A stretch of 64,000 bases of DNA from Candidatus Flexifilum breve (GTDB lineage: Bacteria; Chloroflexota; Anaerolineae; Aggregatilineales; Phototrophicaceae), in the NCBI GenBank assembly GCA_016717205.1, contig JADKGC010000001.1, forward strand, positions 806,001 through 870,000. The letters run 5' to 3'. Shown here piece by piece: positions 43,646 to 52,436 of this stretch. Below the pieces are notes generated by a model, which was not told where the DNA came from, made no database searches, and was given only the letters and a program-made list of their open reading frames with translations. How positions within the stretch are numbered: the first letter of the stretch is position 1; each line of letters opens with the position of its first letter. Made by a program: the position numbers and the translations under genes.

Positions 43646-44437
43646 TTAGTACATAACCGTTCCACCATCAACATTTATCGCTTGACCAGTGATGTGTCTG
43701 GCATCGTCAGATGCTAAAAAGGCCACCATTGCTGCTACGTCCTCCGGTTCAGCAAATCGCTTTAAAGGTATACTAGCTTTTTGCTCTAAGAGGAAAACAC
43801 CCGGTTGTAAACCTTCATTTCTTGCAATATTGGCATCAACCGCTAGCATCATATCGGTGTTTGTATTGCCAGGACAGATAGAATTGACTGTGACACTGTA
43901 TGGTGCAAGGTCCAAGGCAAGAACCCGCGTCAGACCTATCACGCCAGCTTTACTTGCACAGTATGCATGATTACGCGGCCACCCTACCTTCCCACCAGTT
44001 GAGGCAATATTAATTATACGCCCCTGCTTTCGCTCCATTAGATATGGCGCAACAACTTGTGAACAGAAGAATACTCCAGATAGGTTTACTGCGATTGTGT
44101 TATTCCATTCTTCTGGTGTTACTTCTATCAACGGAGAGCTAGTATAAATACCTGCGTTGTTTACCAATATAGAAGGGAAACCTATTTTGTCTGCTACTTC
44201 AGACATCGCCCTTTTTACGCTACTATAGTTACTAACGTCCGTCTGTAATGTCATTAACCGTTCGTTACCAGTTTCATTCTTTATGTATTGAGCAGTGGCT
44301 TCTGCTGTTTTTGGTTCAACATCTAACAAGGCAACAGCTGCCCCATACGAAGCAAGCGTTAGTGCGATAGCCTTACCTATCCCACGAGCGGCTCCTGTTA
44401 CTACAGCGACCTGGTCACCTAAGGATTGTCGGCTCAT
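43646..44437 (-). CDS. Short-chain dehydrogenase paralogue 3 (intact)
   Basis: A 263-residue classical SDR with all key motifs: VAVVTGAARGIG (residues 10-21), LVNNAG, the catalytic Ser in INIASTGG, YCASK with Tyr and Lys, and the C-terminal HITGQAINVDGG. It should be an active NAD(P)-dependent oxidoreductase resembling 3-oxoacyl-ACP reductase or sugar/pterin reductase relatives. The substrate cannot be read from sequence. It diverges from SDR 4 across 110 bp containing a palindrome. Confidence 0.88.
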   Translation of the reverse strand: MSRQSLGDQVAVVTGAARGIGKAIALTLASYGAAVALLDVEPKTAEATAQYIKNETGNERLMTLQTDVSNYSSVKRAMSEVADKIGFPSILVNNAGIYTSSPLIEVTPEEWNNTIAVNLSGVFFCSQVVAPYLMERKQGRIINIASTGGKVGWPRNHAYCASKAGVIGLTRVLALDLAPYSVTVNSICPGNTNTDMMLAVDANIARNEGLQPGVFLLEQKASIPLKRFAEPEDVAAMVAFLASDDARHITGQAINVDGGTVMY

Positions 44438-44458
44438 CGTTTGTTTCGTCCTCTCGCT

Positions 44459-44475
44459 ATAGAATAATATTCTAT
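44459..44475. promoter_or_regulatory. Palindrome in the SDR 3/SDR 4 divergent promoter
   Basis: ATAGAATA and TATTCTAT are perfect 8-bp inverted arms around one central A. The site lies 22 bp from the SDR 3 start and 72 bp from the SDR 4 start, a suitable place for a repressor controlling both. No regulator gene is seen within the island. Confidence 0.55.
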
Positions 44476-44547
44476 GCTTGCGACCTTTTCCTAAATCTTG
44501 CGTACAATATCGTATCTTTTCAGAATCTACTAACTGGGAATCCTACC

Positions 44548-45327
44548 ATGCTTAAACCCTTGGGTATATCTGCTAAATTAGCGATTGTTACGGGAGGAAG
44601 TAAAGGAATTGGGCATGCGTGTACTTATGAACTTGCGAGACGTGGTATAGAAGTCGTTATTGCAGCACGAGATGTCGTAACAGCTAAGGCCGTGGCACAG
44701 GACATCGAGACACATACACACACACCGATCCATGTTTTTCAACTAGAGCTTACAGAACCATCGCAGTGCAAGTTACTATTCGAATATGCTGCGCATTTTA
44801 AAGGACATATTGACTATCTAATCAATAATGCAGCGCATTTCGCTCCGAATGATACGCTCTCCCTAGATGAGGAGGAATGGTTAAAAACATTGCGTGTTAA
44901 TGTCTTTGGCCCCTACATATGTGCTAAGGAATTTGTGCGGTTGGCAAGGGCAAAAGGTCGTGAAGGAACCATAGTAAATATTAGCAGTACAAGCAGCAAA
45001 CTCCAAATTTCTAATCGTGTTGCTTATTCTGCCAGTAAAGCAGCGCTAGATAGTCTCACACGTTCATTTGCTAATGAATGGGCTAATTACGGTATAAGAG
45101 TGAATTCAGTTGCGCCCGGGCACACTAATACCGAGGGCATCAAGGCGTCAATTCAAGATGGTTTCCTACACTTAGATGAAATTACAAAACCAATTCCAAT
45201 GAAAAGATTGGCTGAGCCGAATGAAATTGCAGAACTTGTTGCGTTTCTTTGCAGCGATGATGCCAGATACATCACTGGACAAACTATCTTTATAGACGGC
45301 GGGCGGACAAATAGTTGGATTTGGTAA
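44548..45327 (+). CDS. Short-chain dehydrogenase paralogue 4 (intact)
   Basis: A 259-residue classical SDR with LAIVTGGSKGIG (residues 11-22), LINNAA, the Ser in VNISSTSSK, YSASK with Tyr and Lys, and ITGQTIFIDGG. It is expected to be active with NAD(P)H. It is followed 27 bases later by SDR 5 on the same strand, so the two are probably co-transcribed. Confidence 0.88.
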   Translation: MLKPLGISAKLAIVTGGSKGIGHACTYELARRGIEVVIAARDVVTAKAVAQDIETHTHTPIHVFQLELTEPSQCKLLFEYAAHFKGHIDYLINNAAHFAPNDTLSLDEEEWLKTLRVNVFGPYICAKEFVRLARAKGREGTIVNISSTSSKLQISNRVAYSASKAALDSLTRSFANEWANYGIRVNSVAPGHTNTEGIKASIQDGFLHLDEITKPIPMKRLAEPNEIAELVAFLCSDDARYITGQTIFIDGGRTNSWIW

Positions 45328-45354
45328 TTGTGAATGAAAGTTTCGGAGGAAAAT

Positions 45355-46128
45355 ATGTATTCTGAGAAAGCACAAAAAATCGCGATTGTCGTTGGCGTGG
45401 AAAACGAAATTGGGTCTACATGTGCGCTTACACTACAGCGGGCGGGACATATAGTAATCATGGTAGGAGAGAAAGGAGCTCGCACCCCAATTCGTGCGGA
45501 TTCCAGCTTTGAAACTACTACAGACACTCTACCCCTCTTTAGTGCCCAAAGACTAAATCCTGCAATGTGTGACGAGATTTTAAGTACAGTGCATGAATAT
45601 GGGGGCTTCGCGCAGATATTGGTCAATTGTAGAAACCAGTGTAGTCTTACTTCCGCAGTAGATACAGAGCTTCAGAACCTAGAGGAGGCGTTCAGTGAAA
45701 ATGTTAATGATGCATTTTTCATGTCGCAAGCTTTCGCTAAAGATATTATCTTCTCAAACACTGGCGCACATGGAACAATTGTCAACCTTACTAGCATCTT
45801 TTCTTCACATGCTGCAGCAAATATGTCAGCGTACGCAGCCAGTAAAGCAGCTTTAGAAAGTATTACAAAATCATTGGCACTTGAATGGGGTCAATACAAC
45901 ATTAGGGTTAACGGAGTCGCATCAATCGAACCTCCCTTCCGCCTAAATAGAAGAGAGGCTTTTGAGACGGAAAAACTAGCTTCGCGAATTCCCTACCAGC
46001 ACCAGCTGGTGCAGGTCAATGAGGTAGTTAACGCAATCTTATACCTCTGCTCAGATGCATCACGCGGGATTACGGGACAAATACTTACAGTCGACAACGG
46101 ATTTACCGTAAATGGGAACTGGAAGTAA
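45355..46128 (+). CDS. Short-chain dehydrogenase paralogue 5 (glycine motif altered)
   Basis: The start is the ATG at 45355 with GGAGG about 6 bases upstream, not the in-frame ATG at 45334. The active-site part is intact (TIVNLTSIFSS, YAASKAALESITKSLALEW), but the cofactor motif reads VVGVENEIG, lacking the first glycines, and the NNAG motif reads NCRNQ. Activity is uncertain. It converges with the deaminase gene. Confidence 0.8.
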   Translation: MYSEKAQKIAIVVGVENEIGSTCALTLQRAGHIVIMVGEKGARTPIRADSSFETTTDTLPLFSAQRLNPAMCDEILSTVHEYGGFAQILVNCRNQCSLTSAVDTELQNLEEAFSENVNDAFFMSQAFAKDIIFSNTGAHGTIVNLTSIFSSHAAANMSAYAASKAALESITKSLALEWGQYNIRVNGVASIEPPFRLNRREAFETEKLASRIPYQHQLVQVNEVVNAILYLCSDASRGITGQILTVDNGFTVNGNWK

Positions 46129-46184
46129 TGAGTGCCTAGGAAATGTTTCATAGTAAACCCTGATCGTCGCAAAGTCACGAAATT

Positions 46185-46691
46185 TTACCTCTTGCGCACC
46201 TCGTAGGCTGCAAGCATAGCCTTAACGTAGTCTATCGCTCCGTGATTCGGGTGTACTTGAGGTAATCTCTTCATCTGTGCTAAACATTCCTCCTCCAACA
46301 CATGAGGAGTAATTTTGGGCGGTTTCTGTCCCCCTCGAATAATTGCGTCAGCAAATTGAGAACCTCCATCAGGAGCAGCATCCATACCGTACACGATTTC
46401 ATCGATCGCCACTTGCATCGCCGCACCGAGACACATCAAACACGGTTCCAGAGTAGTGATAAGCACTAAGGGACGCTCAAGAGCCCAGATCCTGCCTTCC
46501 AAACCGAGAATTGCAAGCAGCTCGCCATGAGCAGACAAGTTTCCACCATGACGTGCAACCTGGGTTTGAGAACGAGTAACCTCTTTACCGTTTGCGAGGA
46601 TTATCGTGGCAACAGGTATCTCCCCATTTTGCATAGCTCGTTCCGCTTCTTCTAAAGCCAGACGCATCCAAAAGTTATAATCAATCTGCAT
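46185..46691 (-). CDS. CDA-fold nucleoside/base deaminase
   Basis: A 168-residue cytidine-deaminase-superfamily enzyme. The zinc site is visible as SAHGELLAILG (His and catalytic Glu) and TLEPCLMCLGA (two Cys). The layout resembles guanine deaminase/TadA relatives more than RibD. It is the last gene of the ten-gene operon that begins with the GTP cyclohydrolases, so its substrate may be a guanine- or pyrimidine-like intermediate. That link is inference. Confidence 0.85.
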   Translation of the reverse strand: MQIDYNFWMRLALEEAERAMQNGEIPVATIILANGKEVTRSQTQVARHGGNLSAHGELLAILGLEGRIWALERPLVLITTLEPCLMCLGAAMQVAIDEIVYGMDAAPDGGSQFADAIIRGGQKPPKITPHVLEEECLAQMKRLPQVHPNHGAIDYVKAMLAAYEVRKR

Positions 46692-46727
46692 TTCTTCTAT
46701 CTCCTGAGTAGGTTTAGAATTCCTAGG

Positions 46728-48067
46728 TCATTTACCTTCTTTATTAATGTTTTTTGCCAAATACTTGAGAAACTGATTCTTCATTCGTGTCAACCAATTT
46801 TTGAATTGATCATACATGAAAGCAGCTACTAGGTTTGTCCCTATCGCTAAAACAACACCAACGAGGATTAGGCTTTGTGTCGCTTCAGGTAAAGTTGTCC
46901 ACCATTGTGAGATGGCAGTTCCTAGTCCTAGAATGTACGCGGTTTCAAGGATTACTAATAAGATTAGTGTTCCAACGAACAATTTAGATCTCCACAGTTG
47001 TGGTGGCTTATACACCTGTGTCAGGTATCCAACATATGTCTTCGATGCCAAATCAAGCAATGTTACGCACTCTGCGGTAGACCAAGTTTCAACAGCGGTC
47101 ACCTTCTCATTTGGAGAAAACAGGTTCCATATACCGTTTTCCTTCTGAGCTTCCAAGAACCCTTGAAGCGCATAGTAGGTGGCAGTACCGCGATATTCAG
47201 CAAGTAGTAGCAATTTTACAGCATCAAACGAAAAGAAGTTGTTATAGATCACTTGGCCGGAAGCGTCCTTGTACAAGAAGCCTTCATTGCCTAAACCCCA
47301 CAGACCTGTCCCTGGAATCTCCTTTTTTAAGACAAATTTGACAGCCGCCTCTATAACAGGGCTATCTGATTTCAAATATCTCGATCTTATTAATGCTGTA
47401 GCCGCCCTACTGGTATTAGAAACGTCTCCTTCCAACCTTTAGAGAAACCCCAAGATCCATCTTGATTCCTCACCTTTTCTAGAAATCCTACAGCATCCCG
47501 CACAACTTTTGAATTCTGATAGTCTCCTCCACGATACCAAAACCCGTAGAGGGCATAATATGTTGCTACAATTCGACTCTCTTTGCCATCTGTACCAGCG
47601 CTGGGTTCTGAGCCCCACCCCCCGTCCTTGTTCTGGTTTTCTTCCAGCCACTGTACTCCGTTCTCAATCGCCTTGCGAATTTTCGGCTCTAGCACATTAT
47701 CCCTTCTAAAAGCAACAAGCGCGAGTTGTAGAGCCCCGACAGCATGTCCCGTTGCCATGGTGGATGCTCTTTTTCCTCGAATGAGCGGCCAACCTCCTGC
47801 GTCTGAATTACTCTCTGCAGATAAGCTTCCCGTATTCTGAGCGCCTTCGAGCATGATTTGTGTATCAATCAGGAACTCAGCCATTTTACGGACACTAATA
47901 ATGCAGTGGTCAACAAAGCGGGCTGAATTCATAAACGCCTCGAGGCAATCAGCTGTTGTCCAGCAACCACTCGGATCACCTCGTTTAGTTGCAGGTATTC
48001 CACCGTCTTGGTTCTGGTAGGTTAATAGAATTCCAATGGCTTTACTTATTTGAGACCTGAATGGCAT
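46728..48067 (-). pseudogene. Membrane-anchored terpene-cyclase/prenyltransferase-like toroid, frameshifted
   Basis: Two overlapping frames form one protein of about 445 residues. The first (48067-47390) has QW-like repeats of an alpha/alpha toroid: YQNQDGGIPATKRGD, ENQNKDGGWG, VRNQDGSWGFSKGW. The second (to 46728) continues GDVSNTSRAATALI and GLWGLGNEGFLY and ends with two hydrophobic helices (LFVGTLILLVILETAYILG; SLILVGVVLAIGTNLVAAFM). The frames join near 47425-47432, where one missing G would explain the break (GWEGDVSNTS). A squalene-cyclase DXDD motif is not evident, so catalysis is unproven. Confidence 0.75.
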
Positions 48068-48120
48068 AGGAATCCACGCTCGTTTCTTGTACTCATTATT
48101 TGGATGGTTAAAAGTTACTT

Positions 48121-49620
48121 CTAGCTGCTTGGTGCATTAAGTTTTTGTCCGCATATCATAATAAAGCTGTCATACCCGGAACGTCCTTCTAGAGGTACAA
48201 CCCGGCTCTTGATTACTCTTAGCCCCAAATCGCTATAACAACTCAAAATATCGGAAGCAGTTAGTGTAACCGATGGAAATCGATGGGATTCTACCGACCA
48301 GTGAGTAGCATTCAACAGCGACACAGACACATAATAACCGTTTGCGTTTACTAGTTTTAACAGCTTACGATTTAGTTCGATCCAAGTTGTCTTGTCACTT
48401 GTTATTCCTTCCAAACAGAAATTATTCGCTACAATATCGTACGGACCTTTTGAGTATCCCATCAATGGATCATCTGCAAATGCGTCGCATAGGGTGATAT
48501 ATTTAACCTTTTCCCTTACAGTGTCTTCTCGCGCTCTTATACTATTCATGAGGTTCGACGATTGCCTCACTGATTGTTCACAGTCCAGAGCGTGTCTAGT
48601 GAACTTGCTCCAGTCGAAGCTATTAACATCCTTAGAAATCCATTTTTTGATCTCAATCAAGCAATTTGGGTTGAAATCAGTAAAGTGAATTGAGTCCACT
48701 ATTTCAGCCACTGAAATGAGTGAGTAAATTGTTGGACCGCCACCAAACTCCAAATAGTTATTTACGTCCAACTGTGCATACAGTTCGGCATAAAATGAGA
48801 GCAATTCCCTACTACCAACATCCAAATCCCCACTATAGATTTGGTTAAGATAGGCTACAGGATCCAAGTCTTCATTCTGTCCAGACATCAAATGCTTTGT
48901 ACGGAGCTTTGAATCATATTCCTTCCACTGCGGGTTTAGTTCCACAGATTTTTGATTTGCTTCGTCTGCTTCCATCAAGTATTTTTCACTTAAGGCAAAC
49001 CGACCTTCACGCTGTGCAACTGCTGCCATACACTTCAGCTGATTGTGTTTGGCATACCAAATATGACCCAGAAATTTCTCTCTAAGCTCCGTTTGTCGTT
49101 CGCCTACAGCATCTATAGCCTCTTGCGTGAGCTCTATTTCTTGCATATGGAGCAGAATTGACGCTTCAACTTGGTTCGACTGTGTTAACTTTAGTGCTTG
49201 CGCCTCGAGTTCCTCGATCATAAAAAACTTAGCATATAACGCAAGATCTTCCCTTATCCTATGCATATTAGATTCCAATATGGTGAGGTTAAGTTGAAGT
49301 ACTTCGTCGATGCACTTTTTAGATCGGTTATAGTACTCCGCGGCTGTTCCAAAGTCATCTTGGAGAAAATACAGTTCACCAACCACATGCCATTGGTTAG
49401 CTTGTGTTAAGGCTGCCATGACTTGTATGAGTTCATTTTGACTAAAAACTAGATGCTTCATCTGCTCAATTGCACGGTTAGCTTCATTTAGCTGTGTAAA
49501 CTGAGGGGGATAAGTATAAGCAGCATTTGTCGTTTTACGAGAATGCTTGATGAGCTGTGTGTACTTTTCTGCATTTGATATATACAGATCATTTACTCGT
49601 TCAAGCAGGGTAGAATTCAT
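48121..49620 (-). CDS. NNMT/PNMT/TEMT-like methyltransferase with N-terminal helical domain
   Basis: A 499-residue protein. Residues about 1-230 are helical and TPR-like (YFLQDDFGTAAEYYNRSKKC). Residues about 250-490 match the NNMT/PNMT/TEMT family of SAM-dependent small-amine methyltransferases: YLEFGGGPTIYSLISVAEIV (SAM loop), HFTDFNPNCLIEIKKWI and VNSFDWSKF align with LDIGSGPTIYQLLSA, VTDY..QNL.ELEKWL and AFDWS of the animal enzymes. It probably N-methylates an amine. The N-terminal extension is absent in the classical family. It lies within the operon. Confidence 0.8.
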   Translation of the reverse strand: MNSTLLERVNDLYISNAEKYTQLIKHSRKTTNAAYTYPPQFTQLNEANRAIEQMKHLVFSQNELIQVMAALTQANQWHVVGELYFLQDDFGTAAEYYNRSKKCIDEVLQLNLTILESNMHRIREDLALYAKFFMIEELEAQALKLTQSNQVEASILLHMQEIELTQEAIDAVGERQTELREKFLGHIWYAKHNQLKCMAAVAQREGRFALSEKYLMEADEANQKSVELNPQWKEYDSKLRTKHLMSGQNEDLDPVAYLNQIYSGDLDVGSRELLSFYAELYAQLDVNNYLEFGGGPTIYSLISVAEIVDSIHFTDFNPNCLIEIKKWISKDVNSFDWSKFTRHALDCEQSVRQSSNLMNSIRAREDTVREKVKYITLCDAFADDPLMGYSKGPYDIVANNFCLEGITSDKTTWIELNRKLLKLVNANGYYVSVSLLNATHWSVESHRFPSVTLTASDILSCYSDLGLRVIKSRVVPLEGRSGYDSFIMICGQKLNAPSS

Positions 49621-49653
49621 GTTAAGCCCCGTAGTTCAGTTACCTGTCTGTGT

Positions 49654-50310
49654 TTACCTTAAAGCTTTTTTCGCAAGAATAATTGCTACACCGTGGTGAT
49701 GTGGTAGCCCGTGTGACGTATCTAGTTCCAGCTTCTCCTCGTAGCGAACAATTTCAAGTGTGGAGAATAGTTCCTTTAATTCACCTTTACGGAAATAATG
49801 TTTTACAAAATTTGCCGTTTCACTACTCTCTGTACTACTGATATAGCCTGGATCGTCCGTCGTAAATACTTCAGCAAAAAGAACCCCACTTGGCTTCAAT
49901 CCTTGTACGATTGCGTGAGCCAACCTTATGTTAGCTTCCACATCTAAGTGATCCAATATCGTTACAGCGTTTATTAGGTCGTAACTATCCTGAGAGATGT
50001 GAAAGCTTGTAACATCAGCGACAACACCTGTTATTGATAACCCATGGGCTTGAGCATAAGTACCTAGTTTCTGTATCCCTACTGGTGACTTATCAACCGC
50101 AATAACCCTGTAACCGCAACGAGATAGAAAAACACTATCCCGACCTTCGCCGCAACCGAGATCGAGTGCAACTAGTGAGGATGCCGATTCTGTATCTTTA
50201 ATATATGTACTGCTGTCAATATACTCTTTAAGTTCCTCGGAGGGCTCTGTTTGATAGTACCATTCTGAACTAGCATAAAATGAGTCAAAGTCATTGTGGT
50301 TGTTGGTCAC
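49654..50310 (-). CDS. Class I SAM-dependent methyltransferase
   Basis: A 218-residue methyltransferase resembling the TehB/UbiE group. Motif I is ALDLGCGEGRDSVFLSR, followed by VIAVDKSPVGIQKL (acidic loop), VVADVTSF, and a Rossmann core ending VAIILAKKA. The start is 3 bases past the stop of the upstream gene, implying tight coupling. The acceptor is unknown. Confidence 0.85.
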   Translation of the reverse strand: MTNNHNDFDSFYASSEWYYQTEPSEELKEYIDSSTYIKDTESASSLVALDLGCGEGRDSVFLSRCGYRVIAVDKSPVGIQKLGTYAQAHGLSITGVVADVTSFHISQDSYDLINAVTILDHLDVEANIRLAHAIVQGLKPSGVLFAEVFTTDDPGYISSTESSETANFVKHYFRKGELKELFSTLEIVRYEEKLELDTSHGLPHHHGVAIILAKKALR

Positions 50311-50313
50311 TTT

Positions 50314-50757
50314 CTATAACCCTCCTGTGAATTCAGCAATTATCTCAGGAAGCACGCCTAAATCTGAGAAGCGTCCATATTGCGGAGTAAATTCAATAAA
50401 TACCGTATGCGGATCATTTTCGAATTTTTGGGAGTTCGGATGAATAGCATAGTGCACTCGTTTAGCAGTGGCTACTTCAGAACTTACAGTGATTACTCGA
50501 GATTTTCCGCGTAACTGTACAGTAATCCAGTCTATTTCGCTCCACCCAATAACAACTGAAGTGCTAGGACTAGATTTAATGTTGTCAATCTTAGTGCTTC
50601 GGTCATCAGTACTAAAATACAGTGTAAGTGGGTTATGCGTAACAGAATAATGCATAACCGAACTATGAGGGGTGCCGTCATAGCATATTGTACTGATCAC
50701 ACATAACCGATTTGTGCTGATAAAGTCAAGCATACGTGCGACAATATCTTGCTTCAT
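50314..50757 (-). CDS. Pyridoxamine 5'-phosphate oxidase-like flavin split-barrel protein
   Basis: A 147-residue protein with the split-barrel pattern: NRLCVISTICYDGTPHSSVM, LTLYFSTDDRSTKIDNIKSS, VTVQLRGKSRVI-like strand. Members bind FMN, heme or F420. No residue here decides which. It probably performs a redox step in the operon's pathway. Confidence 0.75.
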   Translation of the reverse strand: MKQDIVARMLDFISTNRLCVISTICYDGTPHSSVMHYSVTHNPLTLYFSTDDRSTKIDNIKSSPSTSVVIGWSEIDWITVQLRGKSRVITVSSEVATAKRVHYAIHPNSQKFENDPHTVFIEFTPQYGRFSDLGVLPEIIAEFTGGL

Positions 50758-50783
50758 TTTATCCGTCCTCTATTGTTCACGTT

Positions 50784-52424
50784 TCAAGTACTAGCACAAA
50801 CTGCTTCCCAAGCCTGCGTCATTACAGCAACCGCCCCGTCTATTGTTTCTTTGGACGTAAAGGGTGACGTAACATACGACTTCATTACACTGAGTTCAAC
50901 AGAGTTGTTCGAGTGCTTTGGAAACACTTTGTATTTACGCGAAAAGGATAACCAAGCAGCTCCATGATTTTGTAGAAGTGAGGTTGTAAATTCATCAAAG
51001 CATCGTTCGTTGAACTGGTTGATACGCTCAAGTAATTGAGCATCCAGAATTTCTTCTTCGATTTCAGGTAAAGGAAGCGCACTTGGATATAGACGGATTA
51101 CAAGAGCAGGACCTTCGTTATTGTTATTAAGTACACGGCAATACGGCAGATTTCCAAGTTTATCACGTAGATAAAGTGCTAGTCCTAGGTTGTACGCAAG
51201 CAGTGAACGGAATCCTTCCTTTCCAAGCAAAACGCAGTTTAAATACGCAGCTAATGGCCCCATTGCAGGACGAGTACTCTCTAGGGTGAAATGGGCTGGA
51301 GTATAGTTACCAAACGACGAATATATCTCTTCAAGAGAAAACTCTTCTTGGTTAGCTATATACTTTATGTCGCTTCCATCTCGCAACAGGAAAAAGCTTG
51401 AGGTTAAAGGGGTAAATCCTAGTTTATGAAAGTCGATTCCGATGGAGTCGGCAAGCTGAAGTTGTTTTGTGTTTTGGACAATCGTTTCCAACCCCTCGAT
51501 AGCTCGGGGTTCAAAATTCTCTGGATTTTCGTAGAAGTCATAGTCGTTAAAGAAAGAATATACCCAACCAATAACTGCGTCAGCGTGGATATGAGGTCGC
51601 ATCGAAAGATTGTAAGTCTTGCATATATCCTTGCTATGCTCCGAAACTTCCTCCAATCTATCCATAGCGAATTCGAAAGTAGAGCCGAGCTCGCACACAA
51701 TGCCAGCTGGTACATAACCTTTATCTAATGCAATTCGCATTTTTGATACTAAATCGCTTACATTCATTGAATTATTATCAGAACTTACGGTAATGACGTT
51801 TATCGGTTCAACGTTAAGCCATTTTGCAGCGACCAGACTACTCGCGTGTGCATTCTCCGACTTAAATAGGCACAATTTATTCGTGCTTATACCGCTGATT
51901 GCCTTCATTGCCTTCTCAAGCGCTATTTTTATGCCGTATATATTAGTAGCTGCTCCACCGAATGTTGAGAAACCAGCACATTTAAGTTGGTCATAACCGA
52001 TAATATCAGCAAGCATTGCAACAGTCTGAATTTCTGCTCTTATAAAACGCTGGCTGTAAAGATCAGAGGCAAAATTTGGCAACAAATGTGCGGCAACAAA
52101 ATACGCGAATAGCGAGACTATGGTAGGTGGTGGAGAAGGCGCTATTACCTGTAATGGGTGCGCCCAATCTACCGTTCCTTCCAGCATACTAAAAAGATCT
52201 TCCAAGGTTTCGTTCGTCGAAGTTGCAACCAACGGCATCTTTTGTGTGCGCAGAAACCTGTAATCTAATCCCTCTACAGCATCGCCTAAAATGGGCGAGT
52301 TCATACTTCTGAGATTCGCGATCCTCTGGAAATAGGATGCTAACCCAGCAAAAAGAATGGAAGAAGAGTCAGAAGTAGAAAATGGTTCTAGAAACTCTCG
52401 TCGGAGGTCGTCTATGCTTTTCAT
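50784..52424 (-). CDS. PLP-dependent decarboxylase (group II amino-acid decarboxylase-like)
   Basis: A 546-residue fold-type I PLP enzyme. FSTFGGAATNIYGIKIAL is the phosphate-binding region, HIHADAVIGW holds the cofactor-stacking and Asp residues, and SIGIDFHKLGFTPL contains the Schiff-base Lys. This matches the glutamate/tyrosine/DABA decarboxylase group. It would supply an amine from an amino acid, possibly the acceptor for the NNMT-like enzyme. The amino acid cannot be told from sequence. Confidence 0.85.
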   Translation of the reverse strand: MKSIDDLRREFLEPFSTSDSSSILFAGLASYFQRIANLRSMNSPILGDAVEGLDYRFLRTQKMPLVATSTNETLEDLFSMLEGTVDWAHPLQVIAPSPPPTIVSLFAYFVAAHLLPNFASDLYSQRFIRAEIQTVAMLADIIGYDQLKCAGFSTFGGAATNIYGIKIALEKAMKAISGISTNKLCLFKSENAHASSLVAAKWLNVEPINVITVSSDNNSMNVSDLVSKMRIALDKGYVPAGIVCELGSTFEFAMDRLEEVSEHSKDICKTYNLSMRPHIHADAVIGWVYSFFNDYDFYENPENFEPRAIEGLETIVQNTKQLQLADSIGIDFHKLGFTPLTSSFFLLRDGSDIKYIANQEEFSLEEIYSSFGNYTPAHFTLESTRPAMGPLAAYLNCVLLGKEGFRSLLAYNLGLALYLRDKLGNLPYCRVLNNNNEGPALVIRLYPSALPLPEIEEEILDAQLLERINQFNERCFDEFTTSLLQNHGAAWLSFSRKYKVFPKHSNNSVELSVMKSYVTSPFTSKETIDGAVAVMTQAWEAVCAST

Positions 52425-52436
52425 GGCTATCTCACC

